This document shows positions 23,779-32,176 of a stretch of DNA of 64,000 nt, in pieces. How positions within the stretch are numbered: the first letter of the stretch is position 1; each line of letters starts with the position of its first letter. The position numbers were made by a program, and so were the translations under genes. The notes beneath the pieces were generated by a model. The model was not told the origin of the DNA, ran no database searches, and saw only the letters and a program-made list of their open reading frames with translations. This DNA is from Chloroflexota bacterium. GTDB lineage: Bacteria > Chloroflexota > Anaerolineae > Aggregatilineales > Phototrophicaceae. Location of the stretch: assembly GCA_028875245.1 (NCBI GenBank), contig JAPPEU010000035.1, forward strand, positions 2,023-66,022, read 5' to 3'.

Positions 23779-24786
23779 ATGGGCAGCGGCCCGTTGGTTG
23801 AAGCCAGGAAGACAGCCACGGCGAGAGCGCATTCCAATATCGCTTTCGTAAAGTATTGGGGAAACCGCGATCACAGTCTGCGGTTGCCGGCCAATTCGTC
23901 CATCAGTATGAATCTGTCCGCCCTCCACACGACGACCATCGTAGATTGGAACAGGCGCCTCGGCGAGGACCTACTGACGATCAACGGCAAAGCGGCGGGT
24001 GAGGGCACGCTGCGCCGTGTTCGCGAGCACCTTGATGTACTGCGCAGACGATTCGGCATGGATGCGTTTGCCAGCGTCGCATCGCGCAACAATTTCCCGA
24101 TGGGTACGGGCATCGCTTCCTCAGCGTCGGCCTTTGCCGCCTTGACGGTGGCCGCCGCCGCCGCCGCGCGCTTTGAGTTGACGGAGCGCGAAATGTCTGC
24201 GCTGGCTCGCTTGGGTTCCGGTTCGGCTGCGCGCTCTGTCCCGGCCGGTTATGTGGAATGGCTCGCCGGCTCTTCCCATGAGACTTCGTTTGCGGAAGCG
24301 TTCGCGCCGCCGCAGCACTGGGATCTCGTTGACGTCATAGCGATCGTAAGCCGGGAACACAAACATGTTGGATCGAGCGCCGGGCACATGACGGCCGCGA
24401 GCAGCGCCCTTCAGCCCGCCCGGGTGGCTTCTGCTCGCGCACGCATTGACGCGGTAAAGCAGTCCATTATGCGCAGGGATTTCGACCGATTCGCCAGCAT
24501 TGTGGAAGAGGACAGCAACCTCATGCATGCCGTGATGATGACCAGCCGGCCACCCTTGTTGTATTGGGAGCCGCTTTCGCTGATGATAATGAAGGCGGTG
24601 CGCCGCTGGCGTCAGCAGGAGGGGATAGCGGTTTGCTACACGCTGGATGCGGGACCCAATGTGCATTGCATTTGCCTGGCAAGCGACGCCGGCGCGGTCT
24701 CGGGCAGATTGCTGGCCCTCTCCGAGGGAATCGAAGTCATGCAATCGGGCGTTGGCGCCGGCGCCGGCGTTATGCCGCCGGCCTGA
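23779..24786 (+). CDS. Diphosphomevalonate/phosphomevalonate decarboxylase
   Basis: 335 residues from ATG 23779 (a GTG one codon earlier is possible; no clear ribosome site). Motifs of the decarboxylase family: 'AHSNIAFVKYWGNRD', 'LPANSSISMNLS', 'FPMGTGIASSASAFAAL' (phosphate loop), 'GSGSAARSVPAGYVEW' and 'YTLDAGPNVH' with the catalytic Asp. Classical enzymes act on mevalonate diphosphate; the Roseiflexus and haloarchaeal ones act on mevalonate 5-phosphate and give isopentenyl phosphate. Because isopentenyl phosphate kinase is transcribed from the same intergenic region and no phosphomevalonate kinase is seen, the monophosphate substrate is the better guess. Confidence 0.9.
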   Translation: MGSGPLVEARKTATARAHSNIAFVKYWGNRDHSLRLPANSSISMNLSALHTTTIVDWNRRLGEDLLTINGKAAGEGTLRRVREHLDVLRRRFGMDAFASVASRNNFPMGTGIASSASAFAALTVAAAAAARFELTEREMSALARLGSGSAARSVPAGYVEWLAGSSHETSFAEAFAPPQHWDLVDVIAIVSREHKHVGSSAGHMTAASSALQPARVASARARIDAVKQSIMRRDFDRFASIVEEDSNLMHAVMMTSRPPLLYWEPLSLMIMKAVRRWRQQEGIAVCYTLDAGPNVHCICLASDAGAVSGRLLALSEGIEVMQSGVGAGAGVMPPA

Positions 24787-24805
24787 GCGGAAGTAACAGG
24801 CGTTC

Positions 24806-24835
24806 TTGCGCCTCGCCGCCACTCGCCCTTATAAT
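24806..24835 (+). promoter_or_regulatory. Promoter of rseP
   Basis: TTGCGC (24806-24811), 18-bp spacer, TATAAT (24830-24835). The gene start at 24871 has GAGGTGAT as a strong ribosome site. Confidence 0.7.
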
Positions 24836-24870
24836 GGTGTCAACTGGAAGTTGGAAAGAGGTGATCATTC

Positions 24871-26373
24871 ATGCTGGTTTCCGCCGCTGCTAACGACATT
24901 CTGCTTGCCATAGCCGCCTTCGCGCTCGTCTTGCTTCCGGCTGTGATCATCCATGAGCTGGGCCACTTTATCGCCGCCAGGTTCGTGGGCATCAACGTGC
25001 TTGAGTTTGGCATTGGCTTCCCGCCACGCGTCGGCCGCCTGTTCATGCTTGGTGAAACTGAGTTTACGCTGAATTGGCTGCCGCTTGGCGGGTTTGTCAG
25101 GCCCCTGGGCGAGGATATGATCGGGCCCGCCAGCGAGGACAAGGTCAAGCGCGATCGCGTCAACCTTGAGCGGCGGCGCTCGGGCTTCGTCCGCGTTGTA
25201 TCCGAGCGGGAAATGCTGCAGCTCCGCGGCGTCGACGAGCGGAAGATGATGTCTGTCAATGAGGCGCCGGCGCTGGGCCGCATTTTCTTTATGTCAGCCG
25301 GCGCCATCGCGAATTTTATTCTGGCGCTGTTCCTCTTTTTCCTCGTCGCCCTGATTGGCCTCTCCCTGCCCGTTGGCGGCCTGAGTCAAATCGCGGCGAT
25401 TCCGCCCGGTTCGATGTTCTACGGCAGCGCCGCCCAGGCAGGAGACGCCATTGAAAGAATCAACGGCGAACGCTTTGCTGATTTCGCTGAATTCCACGAG
25501 AAGCTGAGCGCCTATCAACGGGATGCGATCGAATTCTCCCTCATTCGGCAGGAGAACGGCGAAGAATACTCACTGACGGTAAAGCCGGATTTCGCCGAGC
25601 GTTCCGGTCTGGTGCAAGTAATGCGCGTGCTCGAAGGGTCGCCGGCGGAAGCGGCTGGCATACAAGCCGGTGACATCATTGCCGAGATAAACCACTCGCC
25701 GATCCCGCCGTCGGGCGACGCGGCCAAGACTTTGCTGGACGCGACGCGGGAATTCGCCGGGCGCCCCCTGCCGCTGACGCTCAACCGCGAGCGCGGCGAT
25801 GGCTCGGTGGAGCGTATCGCCGTGATCGTGTCGCCTCGTGAAAATCCGCCGGAAGGGGAAGGGCGGCTGGGGCTCGGGATTCGCTCACAGTTCGGGCTGC
25901 GAGACCGAACGCGCTTTGCCAACGCCGGTTTCAAACGTGAGTTAATCCCGCAGAGCATACCCGACGCTTTGTCGTACAGCCTGCGGACGACTGCCGAGAC
26001 TTTCAAGCTCATTGCTTCGATACCCGGTCGCCTGCTTGATGGCTCGCTCAGCGGGAGGGATGCGCGCCCGATTAGCATCATCGGCATCAGCAAGATTGGC
26101 GGCGAGTTACTGCAGCGCAGCTTGCAGGAAGGCCCCGGGCTGATGCTGAACTTCATCGCGCTCATCAGCATTTTCCTGGGCATCAGCAATCTGCTGCCGA
26201 TTCCGGCGCTTGATGGCGGGCGGATCGTGTTTGTAGTCATAGAATTGCTGCGTGGCAAGCCGATTGACGCCAGAACCGAAGCGCGAATACATCAGCTGGG
26301 CATCATGCTGCTACTGGCTTTGGGCCTTGTGATCATGATTTACGACCTGGTCAACCCGCCATCAATCTCTTGA
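24871..26373 (+). CDS. rseP: RIP metalloprotease RseP (site-2 protease)
   Basis: 500 residues. Zinc site 'HELGH' (His28, Glu29, His32) in the first transmembrane segment, central PDZ region (about 190-290, 'GSPAEAAGIQAGDIIAEIN'), and the second metal motif 'PIPALDGGRIVFVVIE' near residue 445. Intramembrane protease that cuts anti-sigma factors or other membrane substrates. In many bacteria rseP sits between dxr and ispG of the DXP pathway; here it follows a mevalonate-pathway gene instead. A TTGA overlap couples it to the HEAT gene. Confidence 0.95.
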   Translation: MLVSAAANDILLAIAAFALVLLPAVIIHELGHFIAARFVGINVLEFGIGFPPRVGRLFMLGETEFTLNWLPLGGFVRPLGEDMIGPASEDKVKRDRVNLERRRSGFVRVVSEREMLQLRGVDERKMMSVNEAPALGRIFFMSAGAIANFILALFLFFLVALIGLSLPVGGLSQIAAIPPGSMFYGSAAQAGDAIERINGERFADFAEFHEKLSAYQRDAIEFSLIRQENGEEYSLTVKPDFAERSGLVQVMRVLEGSPAEAAGIQAGDIIAEINHSPIPPSGDAAKTLLDATREFAGRPLPLTLNRERGDGSVERIAVIVSPRENPPEGEGRLGLGIRSQFGLRDRTRFANAGFKRELIPQSIPDALSYSLRTTAETFKLIASIPGRLLDGSLSGRDARPISIIGISKIGGELLQRSLQEGPGLMLNFIALISIFLGISNLLPIPALDGGRIVFVVIELLRGKPIDARTEARIHQLGIMLLLALGLVIMIYDLVNPPSIS

Positions 26374-27383
26374 CCAACTGGGGCGCGCGCGTGTTAGCAA
26401 CGGACGACGCAAGGACCGAACTCCCGCTATCGAAGCCTCCGCTTGAAGAACTCGTTGAGGCGCTGAACGGCGCGGAGCTGTCTTCACAGACGGTCATCCC
26501 GTCGACGCTGGTCTATGGCCTAAGCGACTTGACGGCTGAAGAACTTGGCGCGATCGAGCCCGTCTGGATGGTTCTTCCGGCGGTTGTCAAGCACCGAGTT
26601 CTGCGCGCGCTGAATGAATCCAGCGAGGCCATGTTCGAGTTGAATTACCGCGAGATTGCCCTGCGCTGCCTCAGCGATGCGAGCAGCCTCGTCAGGTCGA
26701 CGTCCGTTGAATTGCTTTGGATGGATGAATCAGTTGAGACAATGCAAAAGCTGCTTGCGCTGGCGGAGAGCGACCCTGACTATTCGGTCCGGACAGGCGC
26801 TTTAGAGAGCCTGGGGCGCTTCATACTCTTGGGCGAATATGGTGACATCCCGGCGGAGCTGGCGGCCGAGGCCCAAGAATTGGCGCGCCGAATGCACACA
26901 GACCTCCGTCAATCGGTCGAGATTCGGCGGCGGGCGCTGGAAGCGTTTGCCAATTCGAGCCATCCCGAGGTTAAGGCCTTGATCCGCGCTGCCTACGCCG
27001 ACGGCAATCATGAGCTTAAACTGGGCGCGCTCTTCGCCATGGGGCGCACCTGCAGCAAGGAGTGGCGGAATCTGCTGATGGACGAGCTGGAGAGCGCCGA
27101 CAGCGAATGCGTCTATGAGGCGATTAGAGCTTGCGGGCAAATCCAGCTAAAGGAATCGGTTCAGCGCATCGGCGAATTCACGCTCGGCGATGACCAGGAT
27201 TTACAGATGATGGCGATCTGGTCGCTCGGCGAGATCGGTGGCAAGCGCGCCTTTGAGATTCTTTCCAGCCTCGAAGAGAACGCCGACGATGTTGAAATCG
27301 CCAACGCGCTTGACGAGGCTTTGGACGCCGCCGGCTTCAGTTTGAGCTTCGCGTCGCTGGGGCTGGATCTGGATGATGACTAG
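26370..27383 (+). CDS. HEAT-repeat protein
   Basis: 337 residues, almost entirely short paired helices of HEAT/PBS-lyase type, for example 'SLVRSTSVELLWMDE', 'DYSVRTGALESLGRF' and 'IWSLGEIGGKRAFEIL'. No enzyme motif, signal peptide or membrane segment. The chosen TTG start overlaps the rseP stop; a GTG at 26391 is also possible. Such solenoids act as protein-binding scaffolds. Coupling to rseP suggests a related membrane or stress function, but this is speculative. Confidence 0.82.
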   Translation: MTNWGARVLATDDARTELPLSKPPLEELVEALNGAELSSQTVIPSTLVYGLSDLTAEELGAIEPVWMVLPAVVKHRVLRALNESSEAMFELNYREIALRCLSDASSLVRSTSVELLWMDESVETMQKLLALAESDPDYSVRTGALESLGRFILLGEYGDIPAELAAEAQELARRMHTDLRQSVEIRRRALEAFANSSHPEVKALIRAAYADGNHELKLGALFAMGRTCSKEWRNLLMDELESADSECVYEAIRACGQIQLKESVQRIGEFTLGDDQDLQMMAIWSLGEIGGKRAFEILSSLEENADDVEIANALDEALDAAGFSLSFASLGLDLDDD

Positions 27384-27398
27384 GCGTCCCCGGCGGGA

Positions 27399-27728
27399 TT
27401 ACTGCGCGAACATCGTCTGCATTTTCATGGCCAAACCCATATCTCCAAGGACTTTGAGCTTGCCAGTCATGAAGGCCTGCATCGCATTCGTCTGCCCGGT
27501 CGCGACAGCGAACCAATCGTCAGCGCTGGCTTTGACGGTCATGGATGGGTCAGCCATTTCGCCTTGGCCCGTCTCAGCTGCGCCATCGGCAATCTTGATC
27601 CAAAAGAAGCCGCCATTGTCGCCGCTCAGGTCAAACAAAATCGTAGCGTCCATGCCAGCCACTTTATCCGGGATGAGCCGTTCCACCATCGCAGGAAACA
27701 TGTCCTTTACCTCATCAGCGCTAGCCAT
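27399..27728 (-). CDS. SCP2 sterol-binding domain protein
   Basis: 109 residues forming one SCP2 domain: 'TILFDLSGDNGGFFWIKI' and 'MTVKASADDWFAVATGQTN', ending 'MTGKLKVLGDMGLAMKM'. It starts at ATG with GGGGAGTGA upstream. SCP2 folds bind hydrophobic ligands such as fatty acyl or isoprenoid chains. It is convergent with the HEAT gene. Confidence 0.9.
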   Translation of the reverse strand: MASADEVKDMFPAMVERLIPDKVAGMDATILFDLSGDNGGFFWIKIADGAAETGQGEMADPSMTVKASADDWFAVATGQTNAMQAFMTGKLKVLGDMGLAMKMQTMFAQ

Positions 27729-27800
27729 AAATCACTCCCCAGTTTGATGCCGCTGTCCGCCATACTAAACTATTATACTGTTGTTCGAGGGTACACCCAA

Positions 27801-29501
27801 GTGCCTTTTGCCATCGCCAAGACGATATCCATCTCCGCCAGGCTGCGCGCGATAACCGGCTTGCTGCTCGGCGCTGCCATATTGTCCGGTTGTGGCGCCG
27901 GCCTGGATAGCGCCGAAAAAGAAGCGGAAGCGGAGGCCCCCGTTGCGCTTGAAACGCAGCGCTTGCCTGCACCCACCGCAGCGCCGCCTTCAGCCACAGG
28001 GACGGGCGCCGGCGAGCATGACCATCGCCCGCTGCTGCTGGCCACCGACGACGCGGTTTCGCCTGCAGAGCCATCAAGCGTCTATCACGATGGCACGCCG
28101 ACGACCACAGTGGCGTCCCCTGGCAGCGCGCCCGGCGAAGCCGCGACGCATACCGTCCGACCGGGAGACACGCTGTCACGAATCGCGGCGCAATATGACG
28201 TTTCGATGCGGGCATTGCTGAATGCGAATGATCTGCCAAACCCGGATTTTCTGGAGGTGGGGCAGGTCATTAATCTGCCGCAGACGCCGCTTGAATATAC
28301 GGCGCCATTTCGCATTCTGCCGGATTCGCGGCTGGTGCGCTCCATCGGCGCGGCCGGCTTTGATACTGAAGAATTCGTCGCAGCCCAACCGGGGCGCCTC
28401 CACCGAATGAAAGTGGCGGTGCCGACGCGACAAGCCGATGGCAGGCCGATTAGTGAGCAGCTCAGCGCTGGCCAGGCAATTGAACGGGTGTCACAAGAGT
28501 TCAGTGTCGATGCCCGCGTTCTGCTCGCCTTTCTTGAACACGCTGCCGGGCTGCTATCGGACCCAGCGGTTGACGAAGAGAGACTACTCAACCCTTTGCT
28601 TTCCCCTGAAGACGCGCCGAACGCGCGTCGAGAAGGTCTGTATGCCCAGGCCAGTTGGCTGGCGGACCAACTCAACAAGGGATATTACGATTGGAAATAC
28701 CGCGGGAAAACAATACTTGACGCCCCGGACGGCAGCCGACTCTATTTTGATCCCAACCTGAATGCCGGCTCCATCGCCGTTCAGTTTGCGCTGGCGCAGT
28801 TTGCCGACGGCGAAGCATGGCAAGCGGGCATCGGCGAATCAGGTCTGCGCGAGACATATCGCCGTCTGTTTGGCGATCCATTTGAAGAGGCCTTCGAAAC
28901 GGTCCCGTCCGACCTGCGTCAGCCGGAATTGACCTTGCCTTTTCCCCGCGGGGATGTCTGGCGCTTCACCGGAGGATTCCACGGCGGCTGGGGAAACGGC
29001 AGCGCCTGGGCCGCCGTTGACTTTGCGCCCCCGGATGAAGTGGACAACCGTTGGTGTTATACATCCTCCTTTCCGATCACTGCCATTGCGCGCGGCATGA
29101 TCGTGAGGCTGGGCGCTGGCGTATTGGTGCTGGATCTCGACGAAGACGGGAACGACGGCACTGGCTGGACGATTGTTTACCTGCACCTCAGCCCCCATGA
29201 CGCGCTGCGGGCGGGGCAGATCGTAGAAGCGGGCAACTTGCTCGGCTATGCCTCATGCCTCGGTGGATATAGCACCGCGACCCACCTGCATATCGCGCGG
29301 CGTTACAACGGCGAATGGATTCCGGCCGATTGCAATCGCTGCCCGGAAGGCGCCGCCATTCCACCTTTTGTCATGAGCAATTGGAAAGTTGTTGGGCTAG
29401 AAAGTCAGCTTTATCAAGGGTTTATGGTTAATATGCTCGACAACCGCAGCGTCATCGCCGAGCAGGGTCGCATCACCGATGTCAACATCATATTCTGGTA
29501 G
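27801..29501 (+). CDS. Lipoprotein with LysM and M23-type peptidase-like domain
   Basis: 566 residues from GTG 27801, which has GAGGGT upstream and gives a lipoprotein signal with lipobox 'AILSGC'; an ATG at 27747 is an alternative, and the longer frame to 27564 runs over the divergent SCP2 gene. A LysM repeat ('HTVRPGDTLSRIAAQYDV') follows an Ala/Pro-rich linker. The C-terminal third is M23/LytM-like: 'VYLHLSPHDALRAGQIVEAG' and 'ATHLHIARRYNG' keep the HxH ligands, but the usual HxGxD reads 'WAAVD', so one zinc ligand is missing or supplied by another His. An envelope-bound peptidoglycan-binding role is likely; hydrolase activity is uncertain. Confidence 0.82.
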   Translation: MPFAIAKTISISARLRAITGLLLGAAILSGCGAGLDSAEKEAEAEAPVALETQRLPAPTAAPPSATGTGAGEHDHRPLLLATDDAVSPAEPSSVYHDGTPTTTVASPGSAPGEAATHTVRPGDTLSRIAAQYDVSMRALLNANDLPNPDFLEVGQVINLPQTPLEYTAPFRILPDSRLVRSIGAAGFDTEEFVAAQPGRLHRMKVAVPTRQADGRPISEQLSAGQAIERVSQEFSVDARVLLAFLEHAAGLLSDPAVDEERLLNPLLSPEDAPNARREGLYAQASWLADQLNKGYYDWKYRGKTILDAPDGSRLYFDPNLNAGSIAVQFALAQFADGEAWQAGIGESGLRETYRRLFGDPFEEAFETVPSDLRQPELTLPFPRGDVWRFTGGFHGGWGNGSAWAAVDFAPPDEVDNRWCYTSSFPITAIARGMIVRLGAGVLVLDLDEDGNDGTGWTIVYLHLSPHDALRAGQIVEAGNLLGYASCLGGYSTATHLHIARRYNGEWIPADCNRCPEGAAIPPFVMSNWKVVGLESQLYQGFMVNMLDNRSVIAEQGRITDVNIIFW

Positions 29502-30246
29502 TAACCGCTGGCGCCCGGCCGGTCGCGTTTTGCGCTACATCGGCATCTGCGCGCTTGCAGCCGTTTTCTCGCTGGCGCAGGCGCTTCCTCTGTGGGCGCA
29601 GGGCGGCGCCGAGGCGACCCCGGTGCGCGCCAATCTGGTAACGCCCACGCCGGAGAACGCGGGGGCCTTCGCGCCGACGATCACGGCCAGTTTCACCCCG
29701 TCGCCGTTGCCGGCGGCGCGGCTGCAAGCCCTGCAATCCGCAGGGAACGTCAATGTCCGGGCGCTGCCCGATATCGAGAGCGATCTGATCGGCACGATCG
29801 CCCATGGCAGCGTCTATCCGGTCCTTCGCAACTATTATCGCTGGTATGAATTGCGATATGACTTGTCACCCAACAGGCGGGCTTGGGTATACGGGGACCT
29901 GGTTACGATCGCAGGCGATACATCGCGGATTGAAGTGATCGAAACATTCGATCAACTGGCCTTGCCAGGCGGCGCGGCCGGCCCGTCAACTGACGCGTCA
30001 GGCACGAATCCGCGGACTATCGAAATCGCCACGGCGGAATTTGATGCGGCAAGAGCGGTGGAAGTTGTTGATGTGACGCCACTGCCGACCTTTACGCCGC
30101 CAGCGACGCAGCCGCCCTTTGTCAATCAGATCGCGATCGTCGAAGCGGAAGAATCCCGCTTGCTGGATTTGCCGCCTATCATTCCGATACTGGCGCTAGG
30201 CGGGCTGGGCCTTGCCGGCCTGTTTATCAGCTTGCTTCGGCGTTAG
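29479..30246 (+). CDS. Membrane-anchored SH3-domain protein
   Basis: 255 residues. An N-terminal signal/anchor (about 15-42), one bacterial SH3 domain (about 85-155: 'NVNVRALPDIESDLIG', 'RAWVYGDLVTIAGD'), a Thr/Pro linker and a C-terminal transmembrane helix with an Arg-Arg end ('LALGGLGLAGLFISLLRR'). SH3 domains of this kind bind peptidoglycan peptides. The start lies 23 bp inside the preceding LysM/M23 gene, so the two are probably co-translated. Confidence 0.82.
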   Translation: MSTSYSGSNRWRPAGRVLRYIGICALAAVFSLAQALPLWAQGGAEATPVRANLVTPTPENAGAFAPTITASFTPSPLPAARLQALQSAGNVNVRALPDIESDLIGTIAHGSVYPVLRNYYRWYELRYDLSPNRRAWVYGDLVTIAGDTSRIEVIETFDQLALPGGAAGPSTDASGTNPRTIEIATAEFDAARAVEVVDVTPLPTFTPPATQPPFVNQIAIVEAEESRLLDLPPIIPILALGGLGLAGLFISLLRR

Positions 30247-30293
30247 GGACGGAAATATGGCAGGCGGCCCAATGGCTTGCGTCTGCGATATGC

Positions 30294-30719
30294 CTAATAG
30301 CTGCCGCAGGTGCCGCAGCCCTGGCTCTGATCGGCAGCCGCGTCGTCCGAACCCTTGAAGGAATGCCCGCAGCCACAACTTGAAACCGCATTCGGGTTGT
30401 CGATGCGGAAGCCGCCACCGATTAAACTATCGACATAGTCAATCGTTGCCCCTTGCAAATACATCATGCTGGTCGGGTCGATGAGCAGACGCACATCATC
30501 GCAGCGGACAACGGTGTCGCCCGCTTCGGGCGCTTCTTGAAAAGCCATGCCATACTGCAAACCAGAACATCCACCGCCGGTCACAAATACGCGCAGAGCA
30601 TGGTCGGGTATCTCCCGCTGTTCAAGCAGGCTCCTGATGATTGAAACCGCGGCTGGTGTTACATTCAAGACAGAAATGTCGGTCATCTCGCCCACTGTCA
30701 TCTGTTCCGCTAAAGCCAT
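30294..30719 (-). CDS. erpA: A-type iron-sulfur carrier protein (ErpA/IscA/HesB)
   Basis: 141 residues. The three cluster-binding cysteines are present: 'TGGGCSGLQYGM' and 'SSCGCGHSF'. It carries Fe-S clusters to apo-proteins; in mevalonate-pathway organisms it cannot be serving IspG/IspH, the usual ErpA clients, so other clients must be involved (inference). A short Cys-rich tail 'GCGTCGSY' follows the domain and is unusual. The gene has its own strong promoter. Confidence 0.93.
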   Translation of the reverse strand: MALAEQMTVGEMTDISVLNVTPAAVSIIRSLLEQREIPDHALRVFVTGGGCSGLQYGMAFQEAPEAGDTVVRCDDVRLLIDPTSMMYLQGATIDYVDSLIGGGFRIDNPNAVSSCGCGHSFKGSDDAAADQSQGCGTCGSY

Positions 30720-30752
30720 AGCGCACCCCTTCGCCTCTTGCGATCTGGCGTT

Positions 30753-30781
30753 ATATTAACACAGGAATATGGGCCTGTCAA
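30753..30781 (-). promoter_or_regulatory. Promoter of erpA
   Basis: On the minus strand a perfect TTGACA (30781-30776), 17-bp spacer, TAATAT (30758-30753). The leader to the start at 30719 is about 30 nt. Confidence 0.7.
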
Positions 30782-30907
30782 TTTTCTGTCTGCGGCCTGC
30801 GAATGCTTGCTGTCGCTTGGAGGCCTGTCTGAGGGTAATGGCCATTCCTTGTCGGCGGCGCCGGGGGGTGATTGGCGCGAGAGGTTTGAAATTGCTTGTA
30901 TATGCGT

Positions 30908-30936
30908 TTGCTCGTTATCTTAGTGACAACTATACT
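30908..30936 (+). promoter_or_regulatory. Promoter of the four-SH3 secreted protein
   Basis: TTGCTC (30908-30913), 17-bp spacer, TATACT (30931-30936). The start at 30990 has GGGGGAC upstream. The rest of the gap 30782-30907 holds nothing I can support. Confidence 0.6.
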
Positions 30937-30989
30937 GACGCTTGTTCCGACGGATATGTATACGCTTTTAGGTCTTTACGGGGGACGTT

Positions 30990-32093
30990 ATGACCACTCG
31001 CATCAAATATCGGATATTGCTCTTGTCGATGCTTATGGCGATGCTGTTTGCGTTGGGGCAGTCTGTCGCTGTTGCGCAGAATGCGCCGCACTTGGTGGTA
31101 AACACTTATCGCTTGAACGTACGAAGCGGGCCCGGAGTCAGCCACGGTATCATCACTTCCGTCGCTGGGGGCACGGAACTTCCCGTGATTTCGCAGCTGG
31201 TTGGCAGCAAGTGGATGGAAGTCTCGAGCTCGGCTGGCAATGGCTGGGTAAACTCGTCTTATACGATCGCCCGCGGTAATTTCTCCGGTGTGCCAAACCA
31301 GCACACGCCGGCAAATCTGGGCAGCGGCACCAACATCCCGGCGGGGGCGCCGCATGTGGTCGTGAACACCGGCTACCTGAACATCCGGACCGGACCAGGA
31401 GCCGGCCATCCTGTTTTGACGACAGTCAAAGGCGGCACAGAGTTATTGGTGACCGCCAGGCAGTTTGGCAACATCTGGTATCGGGTCGAGTCGTCAGCCG
31501 GCACAGGCTGGTTGAACCGGACTTACACAGTTACGCGCAACAGTTTTGCCGGTGTCCCCACGATCGGTGGGCCGGCAGCCGCGGGCCCGCAGCCGGCTAT
31601 TCCTTCTGGCGCGCCACATCTGGTTGTGAATACCGCTTACCTAAATGTACGCACGGGACCGGGCGCCGGTCACCCTATTTTAACAACCGTGCGAGGCGGT
31701 ACCGAACTTCAGGTCACCGCCATCGACAGCGGCGGCTTATGGTATCAAGTCATCACTGCTGCCGGCAGCGGCTGGGTCAACTCCAGCTACGCCGTGGCGC
31801 GCGGGAATTACTCCAGCATCACACGGGCTGGCACGAGCCCGCGGGAAGGCGCGCACCTGGGCGGTCCGACTCCGCGAGCGGTCGTCAACACGGCCTATCT
31901 CAACATCCGCACGGGTCCGGGCGCCGGCCACAGCATTATAACGAACGTGCCGGGCGGCACGGTGCTGCGGGTGCTCGGTCTATCCAGAGGTCGCGGCTGG
32001 TATCTGGTGGAGGGCAGCTTTGGCCAGGGCTGGTTGAACAACCATTACACAGTTTTCCGCGGCGATTTCAGCCAGGTGCGGATCGTAAACTAG
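30990..32093 (+). CDS. Secreted protein with four tandem bacterial SH3 domains
   Basis: 367 residues. A signal peptide (about 8-30) is followed by four SH3_3 repeats starting near residues 34, 122, 210 and 297, each opening with a version of 'VVNTAYLNVRTGPGAGH' and closing with 'GWVNSSYT.ARG'. The period is about 88 residues. No catalytic domain or anchor is visible, so it is likely exported and binds cell-wall or surface ligands. Repeats 2-4 are more alike than repeat 1, suggesting internal duplication. It has its own promoter and terminator. Confidence 0.9.
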   Translation: MTTRIKYRILLLSMLMAMLFALGQSVAVAQNAPHLVVNTYRLNVRSGPGVSHGIITSVAGGTELPVISQLVGSKWMEVSSSAGNGWVNSSYTIARGNFSGVPNQHTPANLGSGTNIPAGAPHVVVNTGYLNIRTGPGAGHPVLTTVKGGTELLVTARQFGNIWYRVESSAGTGWLNRTYTVTRNSFAGVPTIGGPAAAGPQPAIPSGAPHLVVNTAYLNVRTGPGAGHPILTTVRGGTELQVTAIDSGGLWYQVITAAGSGWVNSSYAVARGNYSSITRAGTSPREGAHLGGPTPRAVVNTAYLNIRTGPGAGHSIITNVPGGTVLRVLGLSRGRGWYLVEGSFGQGWLNNHYTVFRGDFSQVRIVN

Positions 32094-32131
32094 CGGCGGC
32101 ATCTGTTGAAACAGCATAGCCTGCTTTACAA

Positions 32132-32164
32132 TGCACCCTGTCTTATTGGCAGGGTGTATTTTTT
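32132..32164 (+). terminator. Intrinsic terminator after the four-SH3 gene
   Basis: TGCACCCTG (32132-32140) pairs with CAGGGTGTA (32150-32158) across a 9-base loop, with one G-T pair, followed by six T's. Confidence 0.85.
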
Positions 32165-32176
32165 GGAGCGCGGACG

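Noticed and set aside
27564..27800. Longer N-terminus for the LysM/M23 lipoprotein
   Set aside because: It overlaps the divergent SCP2 gene and would put the lipoprotein signal far inside the chain.
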